Shown here: one piece after another, positions 37,720 to 49,520 of the stretch
Layout: each line of letters begins with the position of its first letter
How positions within the stretch are numbered: position 1 is the stretch's first letter
DNA from: Eopsaltria australis
Taxonomy: Eukaryota > Chordata > Aves > Passeriformes > Petroicidae
Assembly: GCA_034509425.1 (NCBI GenBank)
Contig: JAVTVJ010011652.1
Coordinates: 4,393,501 to 4,457,500 of the forward strand
Direction: 5' to 3'
DNA: 64,000 nucleotides
Position numbers and translations under genes: made by a program
Notes under the pieces: model-generated
The model's database searches: none
The model's input: the letters and a program-made list of their open reading frames with translations, nothing else
What the model was told of the DNA's origin: nothing

Positions 37720-40700
37720 GGGCAGGCTTCTCACACCAGGTTGCGAATGAAGTTTCAGTTCCCCTTATTTCTCCCATCACTGTGTATCCTCACCCCCAGA
37801 AAAGCCTGAGCTCAGGCAGGGCTACCTGCAAGAGCTCTGTTGCTCGTGGGACGGAAGCTGCCCGCTCCTAGATCCCCTCGGAAAGAGTCGGGTCCCCTGC
37901 TTAGGCCATGGTTTGCATCAAGGCAGCTTCGGCAAATGAGTGATCAATGAGAACTGCCTGGGGAACAACCCCGAGAATGCCCTTACTTAATCTAAGGTTT
38001 ACAGCCTGGCAGCTAAGGAACAAACAGGGAGTAACGGACTGGGACAGAGCAAGATGTGCCATTTCTGCAAAATTAATGAGTGCTCTGAAGCAATGGGGGC
38101 AAGGATGAGAGTGCCACCTACAACAAAATTGCTGGTACGGCTGTTTGAGGGGAGGGTCTTATGTCCCTTTCCTCGTGGCTGCAAGATTGTGTCTCAAGGC
38201 CTTGTAAGACTTGCACCACAGACTGCTGACTGTGCCTGTGTCCAGAAGTCATGACATTAAGACGCACAGGAATTAGGAAATTTGGCACTTGCCCTTTCCT
38301 TGTAGATAAGTTTTGTAAAGAGACCAAAAAGAGGAGTGGAAATTCCTAGAAGTTAAGCAAAAGGATGAGCTCCAGTCAAGTTCATTACAGCCCGGGCAGA
38401 TGACAGTGGAGCTATCTAAGAGCAGGGTGTCATTTATTCTGATGGTGCCCTGAAAGAATGCTCACCTCAACAGCAGGCAGGAAGTGCCATCCCTGCCTCA
38501 AATTGCCTGCAGCTGAAACAGAGGAGCATGAAAGAGACTGCAAAGAAAATGTCCAAGCTGATTGAAAGAATGGCAACTACTGGTTTTGAAGCAATTCCTC
38601 CTGTCCCTCTTTCAATCCCCCTACAGTCCTCCCATCTGGCTCCTTCTAACCTGACCCCCCCTCACTCCCCTGCTCTGAGTCAGCCAGGGTATGAGATGGA
38701 ACAAAAATAGAAGGAGCTTGTGGGTAGGGGCAGATGTTCACAGCATATCTCAGCGTGGGTGTTGTCTTCACCTGGCCACTGCCATCACGGCAGCCTGGCT
38801 GCTTCCCTTTCCCTGCACCCACCCTGGGAGGCAGCTGGGCATTGGCAGAGCCACGTGTCTGGGTGAGACCCACGTGCCAGCACGGTTCCTGTCAGAACTG
38901 GATCACCACAGCTGCCCCAAAAACTTTCACATGGACTAGATGGGAAATCTGCTATGGGCAGGGGTGCTGTGACCTAGTCCCACTCACATAGGAAACCTCC
39001 ACACTACCTGAACACAACCTGCCCTTCCTGCCTCTCAGCCCCCAGCTCCAGCAGCCATCGCTTCCTCTCTGAGAAGCAGCCTGCTTCCCCTGGGACTCAG
39101 ACCCCAGTAACAGCTCAGCTGGCAAACTGGTCCCAGTGGGGCATAGGGAGGGGAAGAGGTGTTGTAGGCAGATGCTGGTGCGCTCCTCTCTCCCGAGAGG
39201 AAGGAGGGGGCCAGCGCAGTCACGGTATCATTTCCTCTCAGGAAACCCAACTGAAATGCGGAGGGGTGAGAAAGAGAGCTTTTTCTCCCTCTGCACTCCT
39301 GCCTGAAGTGATACCTCTGAAGCCGGCGCAAATTATCCCAGCCCAGAAAATCAGTTCTCTGGGGAGTACCTGAAGTTTGGCCCGTGCTGGTGGCAGGGTG
39401 TATATCACCAGACCTGACCTGCAGCTGACCTTCCTCCTTTTACACGCCTAATGCTGAGCATCCAAACAACTGCCTTTCAGTACATTACAGCTCTGCTTTT
39501 GTTTCTTAATGGAGTGAGTCATGACCACCTTTTTATTAGGAGAAAATAACAAGGCTAACAACAGCAGTACTAATGCTTCCTCCGCTGCAGGGTGCTGGAT
39601 GCAGTGTCCCTGACTTCTCTGCCCACCAGCAAAATGTCTCAGTTGTACTTGGAAACAGATGAGCCATCGGGGCTGATGCTGTCAGGGCTGTGGGATGGAC
39701 ATGGATACTCTTTCCTGCTGGAGCAGCTCCTTCATTTGTCGGGTGCTCTCAGCCAGAAGAGAAAGGATCTCGATTCCTGTAGATGGAAGTGGTTGAGTAA
39801 ATTAAACCTCTGTCTGCTTTAGGTAGGAAACTCCCCTCCTCCCTGCAGCATTTTACATCATTCCCACTTAGGTTCTGCTGCATCTCTCTGCTCCTCCTCC
39901 CGCTTCCCCCGATAATCTCCCAGGCTCTTTCAGCCTTTGTCTTGGGCTTTTATCGGGACTTTCAGATCAGCTGGTCCTTTCCTTTTTTTGCGGGCTGTAT
40001 TTCCCCTAACCTAGCTCACTCTTCCCTTCTCCCCTCCCCACCTCCTCCGGGCTCTTTGTTTCTGCCTGTTCTCAGCGCTGCAAAGGGAAACTTTCTCGCT
40101 GCAGCTGGGGAGTGGCCGCCCCATCTCCCGAGGGGCGCGGCTGGACCTCCACCCCAGGGAACAGCATCCAGAAGGTGCTGCCCAAGAGTAAAAAACTGCC
40201 TGTTGGAGAGAATAAAACTCAAAAACGAGCTTTAAAAGTAGAGTTACATAAATAAATGAACACCATTTCTTAGGAAGCAGAAGAGACAGGCTCAGCCAAG
40301 TTTCTAGGGCTTGACTTGCCTCAGCTGAGACATGGGATGTCTTGTCCTGGATGTTACAAATGTGCTTGAAACTCCAAAGAGTTAAGACCAAACTTCAGCA
40401 AGACCAAAGGTGAGAGAAAGCCAGTGAGCTCCCAGAAAGGCGACTGAGGAGAAGGCAGACCAAGTATCATACAGGAGATAGAGGTGTTACAGAGAGTAAC
40501 CTAAATGCCATGGAGTCCTAGTGTGGGGCTCGAGCTGCATCATATCCCTGCTGGGGAATAATCGTGAACCCACATCCTTCTGTTGGTTGTGAAATGCAAG
40601 AAATTCCTCAGATACACAAAGCATAGCACAAGGCAGCAGGGAAGATGGATTGGCATTTCTTTAATGTTATTAAGTTTTCCATATCATCAGTTTCTAATTT

Positions 40701-43700
40701 TGGAGTGGCTGATGTCAAAACACTTACAGGACAAGCAGTGAGATAGGTTTGTGCCAGTAAATGGAGAGCTGCAAGACACTTAAATCTATACCCAGGGCTG
40801 AGGTCACCTGAGCAGTGGCAATAGGAGATTGTCAGACTGAGACCTCATTGGTTTCATGACTTGGTCACTCATGAGATGACGTCTAGGATCTAAGATCAGA
40901 TCATGATCATTCATCTCATTGTGAATTTCTCTCAGTCTCAACAGAACACCTGTTGCCAAAAGCAGGCTCTACAGGGTGAAAAGCCCTATCAGACACAGAC
41001 AGGAGTTGCCTGCACTCAGCATTTCTGAAAATCAGGCTGAAAGGGAATCTCAGTCTTAGTCTGATTTTCACCTGACTCATGCCTACGTGACTGTGACTGC
41101 ACTGATGGCTGTGAGTTGCTGTCAACAGCTCCAGTCAGGAGTGAAAGAGGAATGAACCAAGCCTCCTGCCACCTTTTAGAAGCCTCTGTTCTTTCTGTTC
41201 CACAAGCTGGTGGCTTAACCCTGTATACAGATGGAAGATAATTTTTAAAAGAGGGAATCCATCTATCTGCACAATCAAATTTCAGTTTCTCTGCTTGCCT
41301 GATATGGCCCAGAGCATTGTGAGCCATACTGACAGAGCACTTGCCAGACGCAGTTATGAATGTAAAGAACCCGTCTTCCCATTTTCAACCACATACTATC
41401 CCTGGGGTAGCTGCAGTAATTGCTTACATGGGAAAATGATTTCTGTAGTTAGCTGCCTTTAATGTGAGACAAAGCCCTTTTGTTCTTTTATCAACTTGCC
41501 AGTTCTCATTTGTTCTTTTCTTTTCCTGCCACTGCTTCCCCGCATGCATTTCTTGCCTTCTCATCCTGTCTCTTCCCTTTTCCTGGATGTGTTTCCCAGG
41601 AACCTGCTCCTCTTCTGCATTGGCAGATCTCCCTGCACTAACACAACCATCACCAGCCTGGCTGGGCTTTCACTCACATCTCCTAGCTATTCCTGCCTTT
41701 CTGTACCCAACTAACCTGTCATACTGCAAGCCCTTGTGCGTGGTTACTGCTTCTTCAGACTGTTGTGAGACATCAAATGACATTAAATATTCCTACATCT
41801 GCTGTTTAATTGGCTATTAGGACAAGCAGATCTCAAAGGAATGCTGTACTCTTCAGTCCGGATCTTTTGGAAGCAAATCTTATCGTTGCTGAATCTGATT
41901 CCCTCTGCCTTGGTCTTTCTGACTGACTCATTTCTTAAGCACCAGGTTGTTGCCTAGAGGCTATAATCACATAAGTATAATCCACTGCACAGTGTGTGTT
42001 ACTATGCCCACTCCATCGAGAATGAGTACAGCTCCCGGGTACAGAAATTACTTTTTAAGCTCAAAATGGAACAGCTCATGCTTTTAGCTGAGAATGTTTT
42101 GGAGCCATTTCAGTAGGCTACACAGATATAAGCAAACAAACACGTTCAGTAAAACCCAATACATCTCTGTTATCTACAGCACTGACAGTAACAAGAAAAA
42201 TTCCCACCCCACAGCCCCTGCTTATTTTCAGGGGTCCCCAACTAGTGGGTCATGGTGCAGACTACAAACCACCTCATTCCAGCACAAGCATGGCATTGCA
42301 CATCCCATGCCCAAAAAGCAATTTATCCCACCTCTGCAAACAGAAAACATGCAAAAAGTAGATCTTGGCTTTGGTCTGCCCTCTGGACATCACCCTAGAT
42401 GGTGTTTCTGGGTGCTATTTGGGTCTGCTCAGGGTGTCTACAAGGCAGCTGTGGGGAAAGGGGAAGCAGCCGGAGCCAGTGGGCTGGGGGAGGCTGGGGA
42501 GCTGTGGAGGGGAAGCAGATAAAGCAGAGCTCCCCTTTCCCACCAGTAAGATGGGTAATGTGCTTACAGGGCAGCCAGGACAGCTGCTGGAGGAGCAGGG
42601 AAGCTGCTTGGTAGCACAGAGTGTCACTGGGGTCACTCCCTGTGGCTGCAGTTCTCCATGGCTGAGGGCTCCAGGAACAGGCTCAACAAATCTCTGTCCA
42701 GAAAGACTTACACAGAACCAACCCTGCCTCGGGGTGGGCTGGATGACCTTTCAAGGAGCCTTCCTACAAATCCCTGTTTTACAGGATTATGTGGGTCATG
42801 TTCAGGCACACATGCCAGTGACTTGGTAAGTGTCCTAAAATGGCAAAGTAACCTGAATTAATAACTTGATAAATTTATTTCTTTTCACTGAGTGTCCTCT
42901 CTGCTGAAGTTGCTTTGTGGTTGCTTCAAGTATTGTCTCCCTCCCCTGACACTGAATCATCCAGAGAACAAAAAAATAATTTGAATGAAATATTTTTTTC
43001 CCAAAATAAACCCAGTGAAATAAACTGGTAAAAGAGAGGAAATAATTTACGTGTTTTATGTTCCTTTCTCCTAGGCTCCTACTTACTTAACCCCATTTAA
43101 ACTTTGTATCAGCTTATTACATCCGGTGAAAGTACACTACAGCTTATTAAAATTTAAAGCTGTTACTCCAAGGGAAAACACTGAAAGCTCTTTTATGGAT
43201 TAGCCAAGCCAGCAGGATGTGGCTTCGACTTTGTATCCTTTTGATGGCATAGCTCACTTGAGCATCTTTATAAAACAAACCTCCCCCTCCACTTTGGGCC
43301 CACTATGGTTTTCTTTGCACCAAAGTGTGTTGTGCAAGTAGGACTGCATTCCACCCCTGTATTTTACAGGCAGAGTAAGAGGGTATCATATTTAAGTTAA
43401 GGTAAAATGGAAGTAAATACCAATAAGAATGCCATTCATTTAAAAACAGGAGAGTTAAAAATAATGGACAATACCTGCCATGCTTTTGCTCACCTCTGTC
43501 CTGTAGGAAGCACATGACCTGAGACCAGCAGGACATAAGCGATGATTTTTACTGGTATTGTCAAACACACAGTTGTACCACTGCAGCACCTTGGTTTCTT
43601 TTAAGTCAACTTTGTATTGGAAACTCTTGCCAATACGATGCTGCTGCTTATAGTATGAGCCTTCACCACAGCTTCCTACTGACAGAAGAGAGCCTGTGGG

Positions 43701-46700
43701 GTGACACAGCTGATTTCCTCTGCAGCTATGGTAAACGGCGTCTTGCACAGGAACTCTTGCACCAGAAACTGCCTTGCCCATCAGTGTGTAAAATGCACCC
43801 CAGCAAGCAGGGCTTGGATCCTTAGTCCTCTGATCCCTCAGCTTTGAGCCCATTTTAATCTCACTTCCTATTACTTCCTCCCTGAAGCTTGGGAGTCTGG
43901 AAGAGGCCAGTGTATCAAATTTAAAAGGGGGATTTCCAGGTTTATTAAGAGTCTCTTGTTTATTAAAGAGAACAAAACCTTCAAAGCCAAGCCCTTCCCA
44001 CTACCCTTCCCAAGTTTCTCCTGGGAAATGACCCTTCTGACAGAGACTGCTCACAGTAAAGGATCTCTAGGGCTATCTTATAGCCTACAGTTAGCAGAGG
44101 GTCCCCTCCTACAAACCTGATAAAGAAAGTAACAATCAGTCCTTCAGAGCATGAGGAAAATGCTCCCCCTGTAAGCTGCTGCTTGCTCCATCCCTTCCGC
44201 ACCCAGCAGATTCAGCTTTGCTTTCCTTTGCCACGATATCAGCAGGAAGGTCCCAGTAGAGCCAGTGGCTGCCATGCTGGAGGGGCTGGACCATCCATCA
44301 CCATCCCTTCCTCCAGCTCTGGGGTGTGGAGTGTAATCTCTGGCTGAAGATCAGCACAAAGCCACCACATTTCATATCACTGCAGCTGTTTGCTGCCTGA
44401 CTGTGTGCTGGAGGTCCCATGGAACATGGCTTTGGGGCTGCAAGCTTTGGTGGTCTTTATTATTCATGAACTGTGAGCAGGCACTTCAGTCACTCAGCTT
44501 CATGCTGCTCTCTGCCCACATGCAGGAAAATCTAGAAATACAGGGATAGAAAATGTGCCTCAGTGCACTCACCATCCCATCAGCACACAACAAAGAGGGC
44601 ATTTGGGCTGCTCTGGAAGCATCTGTGTAGGCAGAAGTTGACTCACAGGGAAAAAAAGGTGGGAAGAGAATGGGGCTGAGCTGGGAAACAATTTGTCACT
44701 TGCCAGAACATTTGTCCAGCATTGCTTGCAGTGATACTGGAAGTCCAGTTTAGGAGTGGGTGGCAAAATGAGCCTCCATGACAGTTGCTCATCTCTCTTC
44801 CCACCAACCTCCTCCTCCAGGAGCGTGGCACAGACATGAATGTTTCCTTTCCTGCACCACTGAGATCTCTCAGGAGCCTCTTGAGAGACAGTGCTCTGGG
44901 AAGCAGTGCTGTATCAGGAGAATGAATGAAGGGACAGTTTCCCAGTTGGAAGGGCTAGTCACTGGGACATGTCACCACTGAGACTTCAGTAGAGCTGCTT
45001 TGGGAATAGGGACATCTGACACATCTTCCACTGGCTGAATCACGGACAGTTTCAGTTGTTTACAACACATCTTTTATCTACCAGGAAGGGGAAAAATATG
45101 TATTTGTACTGATTTTGGAAGGCCTTGGGCACCTGAACCCAAGGGGCCTGAAGATACGCAAACCCAAGTTTTCCTTTAGAAACCATTCCACCAAGGGAGG
45201 TCAGTCCTAGAGAAACTGTTGACTGTGCAGACGTGGTGTTCACTTGAGCCTACAGACAACAGGCTGCTCAAGCTGCCGTTCCTTTTTTTACCCTAACAAC
45301 CCCAGGAAGTGCCTACCCATAAGGAACAACTAAAGCTTTTCCAGGAATAAAACACATTTGTGATACTGCAAGTCTGCTCCTGAGGCCGTGCCTGGCACTG
45401 TGTTGAGCTATGAATGTGTGGTGACAGGCACTCTCTTTTCCACACCTATTCCACGTGGATCAGAGCAGCACCCTCTGTGCATTCTAGCTAGCCAGAAATA
45501 CCATCAGCCTATATAGGTGTCCCACCACGAAGCACACACATGGTGTGATACCTCTGAGCACAAACCTCCAGAAGCAGAGAGAGAAAGGAGAGAGAGATGT
45601 GCAAACAGTAGGGGCTTAGGGCTTAACTGTGCCTGCTCCCTTCTGGTGTTGTGACAGCAAAGGGCAGGCCCACAGAAGGGCAGTAACAGGCTGAGACAGA
45701 CCTGGAGAATCTCAGCTCAGCATGGTTTTCCTGTATGGTGACTCTACTTCGTCACAAGGTTAGCGTGACAAGACTGCCTGTGCATTTTCCCCTCATGTGT
45801 TTAAAGAGGGGAGAAATCACCCTCACTGCAGCAGGGAGAGCACAGAAGATCTATTTGCATATTTTGCCAATATCCCAATGTCGTTCCTAAAGGCAGGTTA
45901 AGTATCTGCTCCCTTCTCCCACTGTGGGCCCAAACCCTCTCCTCAGGGTGTCCTGGAGCAGTGCAGAGCTCCTTGCAGGGACCATGAGCAGAGGTGTGAT
46001 GAGTCCTCCCTGCCAACGCAGACCGACAGTAGGTTTGGGACAAGACTGTGGAATTTCTCTCTGATTGACACATGTTATGCCGATGTTTCCAGAGGCCTCA
46101 GCTTGACCAGCTCACACTTTGGCCCTTCTTTGCCCTTTCTGTGCTGCAGCTTTAAGCCCAGAGAGGAATTTGCGTGTCTGCTTCATGCTGGCCATTCACC
46201 TCAGCGTGGTGTAGGTGGCTCTATTTTAAGATAATTCCCAGGTTTAAAGAGAAAAACCACACCAGGTGAGAGATAGATGTGTCTGCTTCTGCGGCTCTTG
46301 CTGTGGGGACAGAAACCTGCCAGAGGGAGATGGTGGGGATGGATACTGGGGGCAATCACTCTCAGAAGGAGCAGCAGGTAGGCATCCTCCCTCCACTAAC
46401 ACCTTGGCACCATTTCCATCAGAGGCTGGTGCTGGAAGGTGCTGCACAGCTCAGCCCCCTCCCTACAGGCTTATTCCTTAACAAGAGGGCATTGTCCCTG
46501 GCGGCAGGAGCCCAGCCTCATGATGCTGAGCAGGACAAAGGCTCAATTTACCCTGTGAAAGAGCTGCAAACCAGGAAGGGGCCAGAGGCAGCCAAAGCCC
46601 ATTCTCCCTATCTGAGACACTTTGGATTTTGGTGCAGTGGGTGGGTCAGCTGCAGGCACAAGTGCTCAGGGCTTAGAGCTGCCTGCCTTCAGCAGGAAGT

Positions 46701-48954
46701 GCTCTGGGACAGTGTGGAAGTGGGAGGTGTTGGGGCCTTATCCAACAAGAGAAGCACTTCAGATGCTTCACACATGAATATTTTGTGTTTCACTTGGCAT
46801 TTAAGTTAAAGTCTCCTTCACTGCATATCCACCCCAGTGCACAAGAGGAAAAGTGAGGCCTGAATTTTGGAAAAGCCACTCATGATTCTCCAGCTTTTTG
46901 CTGCTGGCAGCGCTCTGCCTGTTTCAGAGGACAATATTCATTGTGCTGTTCTTTACAAATAGTTTCTGCATGCCAAAAATACAGAAACTCCTGCCTCCTG
47001 TCATGCACTAAGACAAACAAGACAGGAATTATGGGGAAGATTCAAACATCCCTCTGAATGCAGACCTGCAGAGAGGAGGAGGAAACCTATGTCCAAAGCC
47101 AAACACAGAACCATCTCTTCCAGGGCAAGTCACACATGTCACTCAGTGACAGAAGAAAGACTCTTTGACTGCCTTCCTGGAGGGTGGAAAGTACCCTCTA
47201 TTCCACCACCTCTAGTTAAAAAAGACAAAAAAGGTTGAAATTAAGAAGATAAGGGAAAAATTGTGGCATTGTCTAAAGTAAGGTAAGAATGTGCAACCAC
47301 ACATGACTTAATTCATCCTGGCGAGGGAGTAGCTCAGGGAGCTACACAGGCATCTGGCCTGGAGAGAGTCTTGAAACTGTTGTGAGAAATGCCTTCCTCC
47401 AGCCAGAAATGAAGGAGTTTTGTATCACACCAGATGATGGCTTGGACAGGTTGATCCTGACTTCCTCCAGGGGGCTGTACCTGGACACAAGCACACAGAC
47501 ATGCAGAAAAGCCTTCCACAACCAAAAAGGAAAAAAAAACACCAAAAAACAAACAAACAACAACAACAAAAAAACCAAACCAAAAAAACCACACCAAACC
47601 CAACCCCAAAGCACTTCATTGGGGCCAGGCCTTAGGACCATTTAGCACCTACCATTTTTCACAGCAGGAAATTTTATCCATTTGTTCAGCTTCAATTCTT
47701 TGTCTGCAAATTCAGCACTTAGGCAAAAGACATTTCTCCAGTCCAGTCACAACTGGCAGGACCATCACAATACATATTTATTCTTGTGTGTTGTAGCTGT
47801 CAGCCTAAATTGGATCATTTTGGACACCCCAGGAGAAGGCACAGTGAAGCCTGTCACATTGGCTGCCATGCAGATGTTGTCTGGGGAGGCAGCAGGTGAT
47901 GTGACATGCTGAGCTCAGTGCAGAAGGAAGTGACCACACAGCCACAAATAAACCCTGTGTGGTAGTGGACACTCATTAAACACTTGGCTGCAAATGATTC
48001 CCAGTCCTCCCTGGCACCCACGTCAGCTGGATGCGATAGAGAAAAACCAGAGGAGTTATTGACAGGAGTATTGACTCTGACCTTTGGGATTAGGAGACTC
48101 TTGAGGACAGTCCTGTCACATCAAGTATCATCCCATCAATTCTCCAGTGAGCACAGGTCAGTGGGAGATGAAGCCCATCAACAGGCAACAACTGTGGTGA
48201 TATTTCCTTGCTGTTGAATGCTAATAGCTCAGGCTTGTAGGACTGCACTGCAAAAACATCCAGATACAGAAATTCTGTCTTTCAGCTCTTTAATATTTTT
48301 ATTTTTTTTTTTTTTATTACAGTTCAAGAAAGGATATGAAAGTAGAGATAGATTTTATATCAGATTTTGGTTACATCAGGCTTTTGTCTATGAGATTAAT
48401 TGCAAGGTTGTTTTAGCTGAAATGTGCATTGCAAAGGATTTATAAAAACAACTGTAATTAAACTCATATTGAAGCATTTTTCTTTTGCTCTCAAACACAA
48501 GAATTGGATTGCATCTCCACATAAAGCTGCCAGGCAGTTTATTCTGCAGATCTAAGAGATGCTTTTACTGTGCATTGCTATGGGCCTGATTTTCGAAAGA
48601 TTCCTCTGAACAATGCAATCTCAGCTTGATTAGCCACAGAGTGCCTATTCCTGAAAAGGGATTTTTCTATTTTAGTTTCTTCTTCCAGCAGGGGATTCCC
48701 TCTTAATCAGCTGCAGGAAAAGATTGGAGAACAGAGTTGGAAGCAGAGAGGAGAGTGTGTGGGTCAATTCTTTAAAGTCAGAAGGGTTATTTCTCACCAG
48801 CTGCTGCAGAATATTTTGTCCATCATTTCCCTGAAGAAAATAAGCTGCAGTCCTCTAGAAAACTTTGCAAGATTACAAGCATTTGAACTTGAGATGCTCT
48901 CAGTAATCTGGCCTCCCTCCACTGGACGAGACCAGCACAAAAGGCAGCAATAGA
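37720..48954. other. Intergenic DNA upstream of DUSP5
   Basis: No gene supported. It includes a pair of CACGTG words at 38852 and 38871, an A/C-rich tract at 47521-47610 and a T run at 48302-48315. Open frames here show no family motif or splice-consistent structure. Confidence 0.7.
47521..47610. repeat. A/C-rich low-complexity tract
   Basis: Runs of A broken by AACAA, CCAAAC and ACC words over 90 bp. Similar tracts occur at 21952-22003, 51267-51306, 56734-56821 and 59085-59109. Confidence 0.85.
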
Positions 48955-49140
48955 AAGCAAAAGTCAACCAAGTTCACATGAGAAATGAGATTTACATTTT
49001 CAGCAGCAAGAATTATTAACCACTGGAACAAATTACCAAAGGAAGCGGAGGAGTTTCCCTATCTTGATGTCTTCAAAACAAAAAATGCTCTTCTGAAGTA
49101 GGAGTTTTGGACCAGGAATCGCTGGATCAGATCGTCACAC
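48955..49140 (+). mobile_element. Old CR1-type LINE 3' fragment (probable)
   Basis: The plus strand reads ATTATTAACCACTGGAACAA, then ACCAAAGGAAG and TCTTGATGTCTTC. This word order is typical of the 3' region of older amniote CR1 elements. The end is degraded, without a clear terminal repeat. Confidence 0.55.
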
Positions 49141-49491
49141 CTTAAAAACCATGAACTGCTTGTGCTGTGTGAACCCAGGGATCACATGGCTGTCCTGTGC
49201 TCGGACACACCGGTCGGAATTTATTAGCAGCTGGCTGTAGTGTAGCTACAAATGAAGCGTTTGTAACAGTCCAGTCTGGACCCTGTAGGACTGCACAGTG
49301 AGGAGGCAGGAGAGCACATCCTGGGATGGGTGTGCTCTCCTGGGAACGCTGCTGCTTTACAGCTGTAAGTGTTTAAAAGCTGACCAGGGCATCTTCCTGC
49401 CTGCTTGCAACACCAGTTCTCAACTAAATCAATATTTTTAAGGCAAATTTGCAACATGTCATCAAAATAACTGATACTTGCAACATCAAGC

Positions 49492-49520
49492 GGGGGGGGG
49501 GGGTGGGGGTGGGGGGGAAG
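49492..49520 (+). repeat. G-run with G-quadruplex potential
   Basis: Twelve G, then T, five G, T and seven G. This satisfies the four-run G-quadruplex pattern on the plus strand. Confidence 0.85.

Noticed and set aside
29984..39521. AP-1 words (TGAGTCA) at 29984, 34507, 35194 and 39515 as a DUSP5 enhancer set
   Set aside because: About eight such words are expected by chance on both strands in 64 kb and others are scattered elsewhere, so there is no enrichment.
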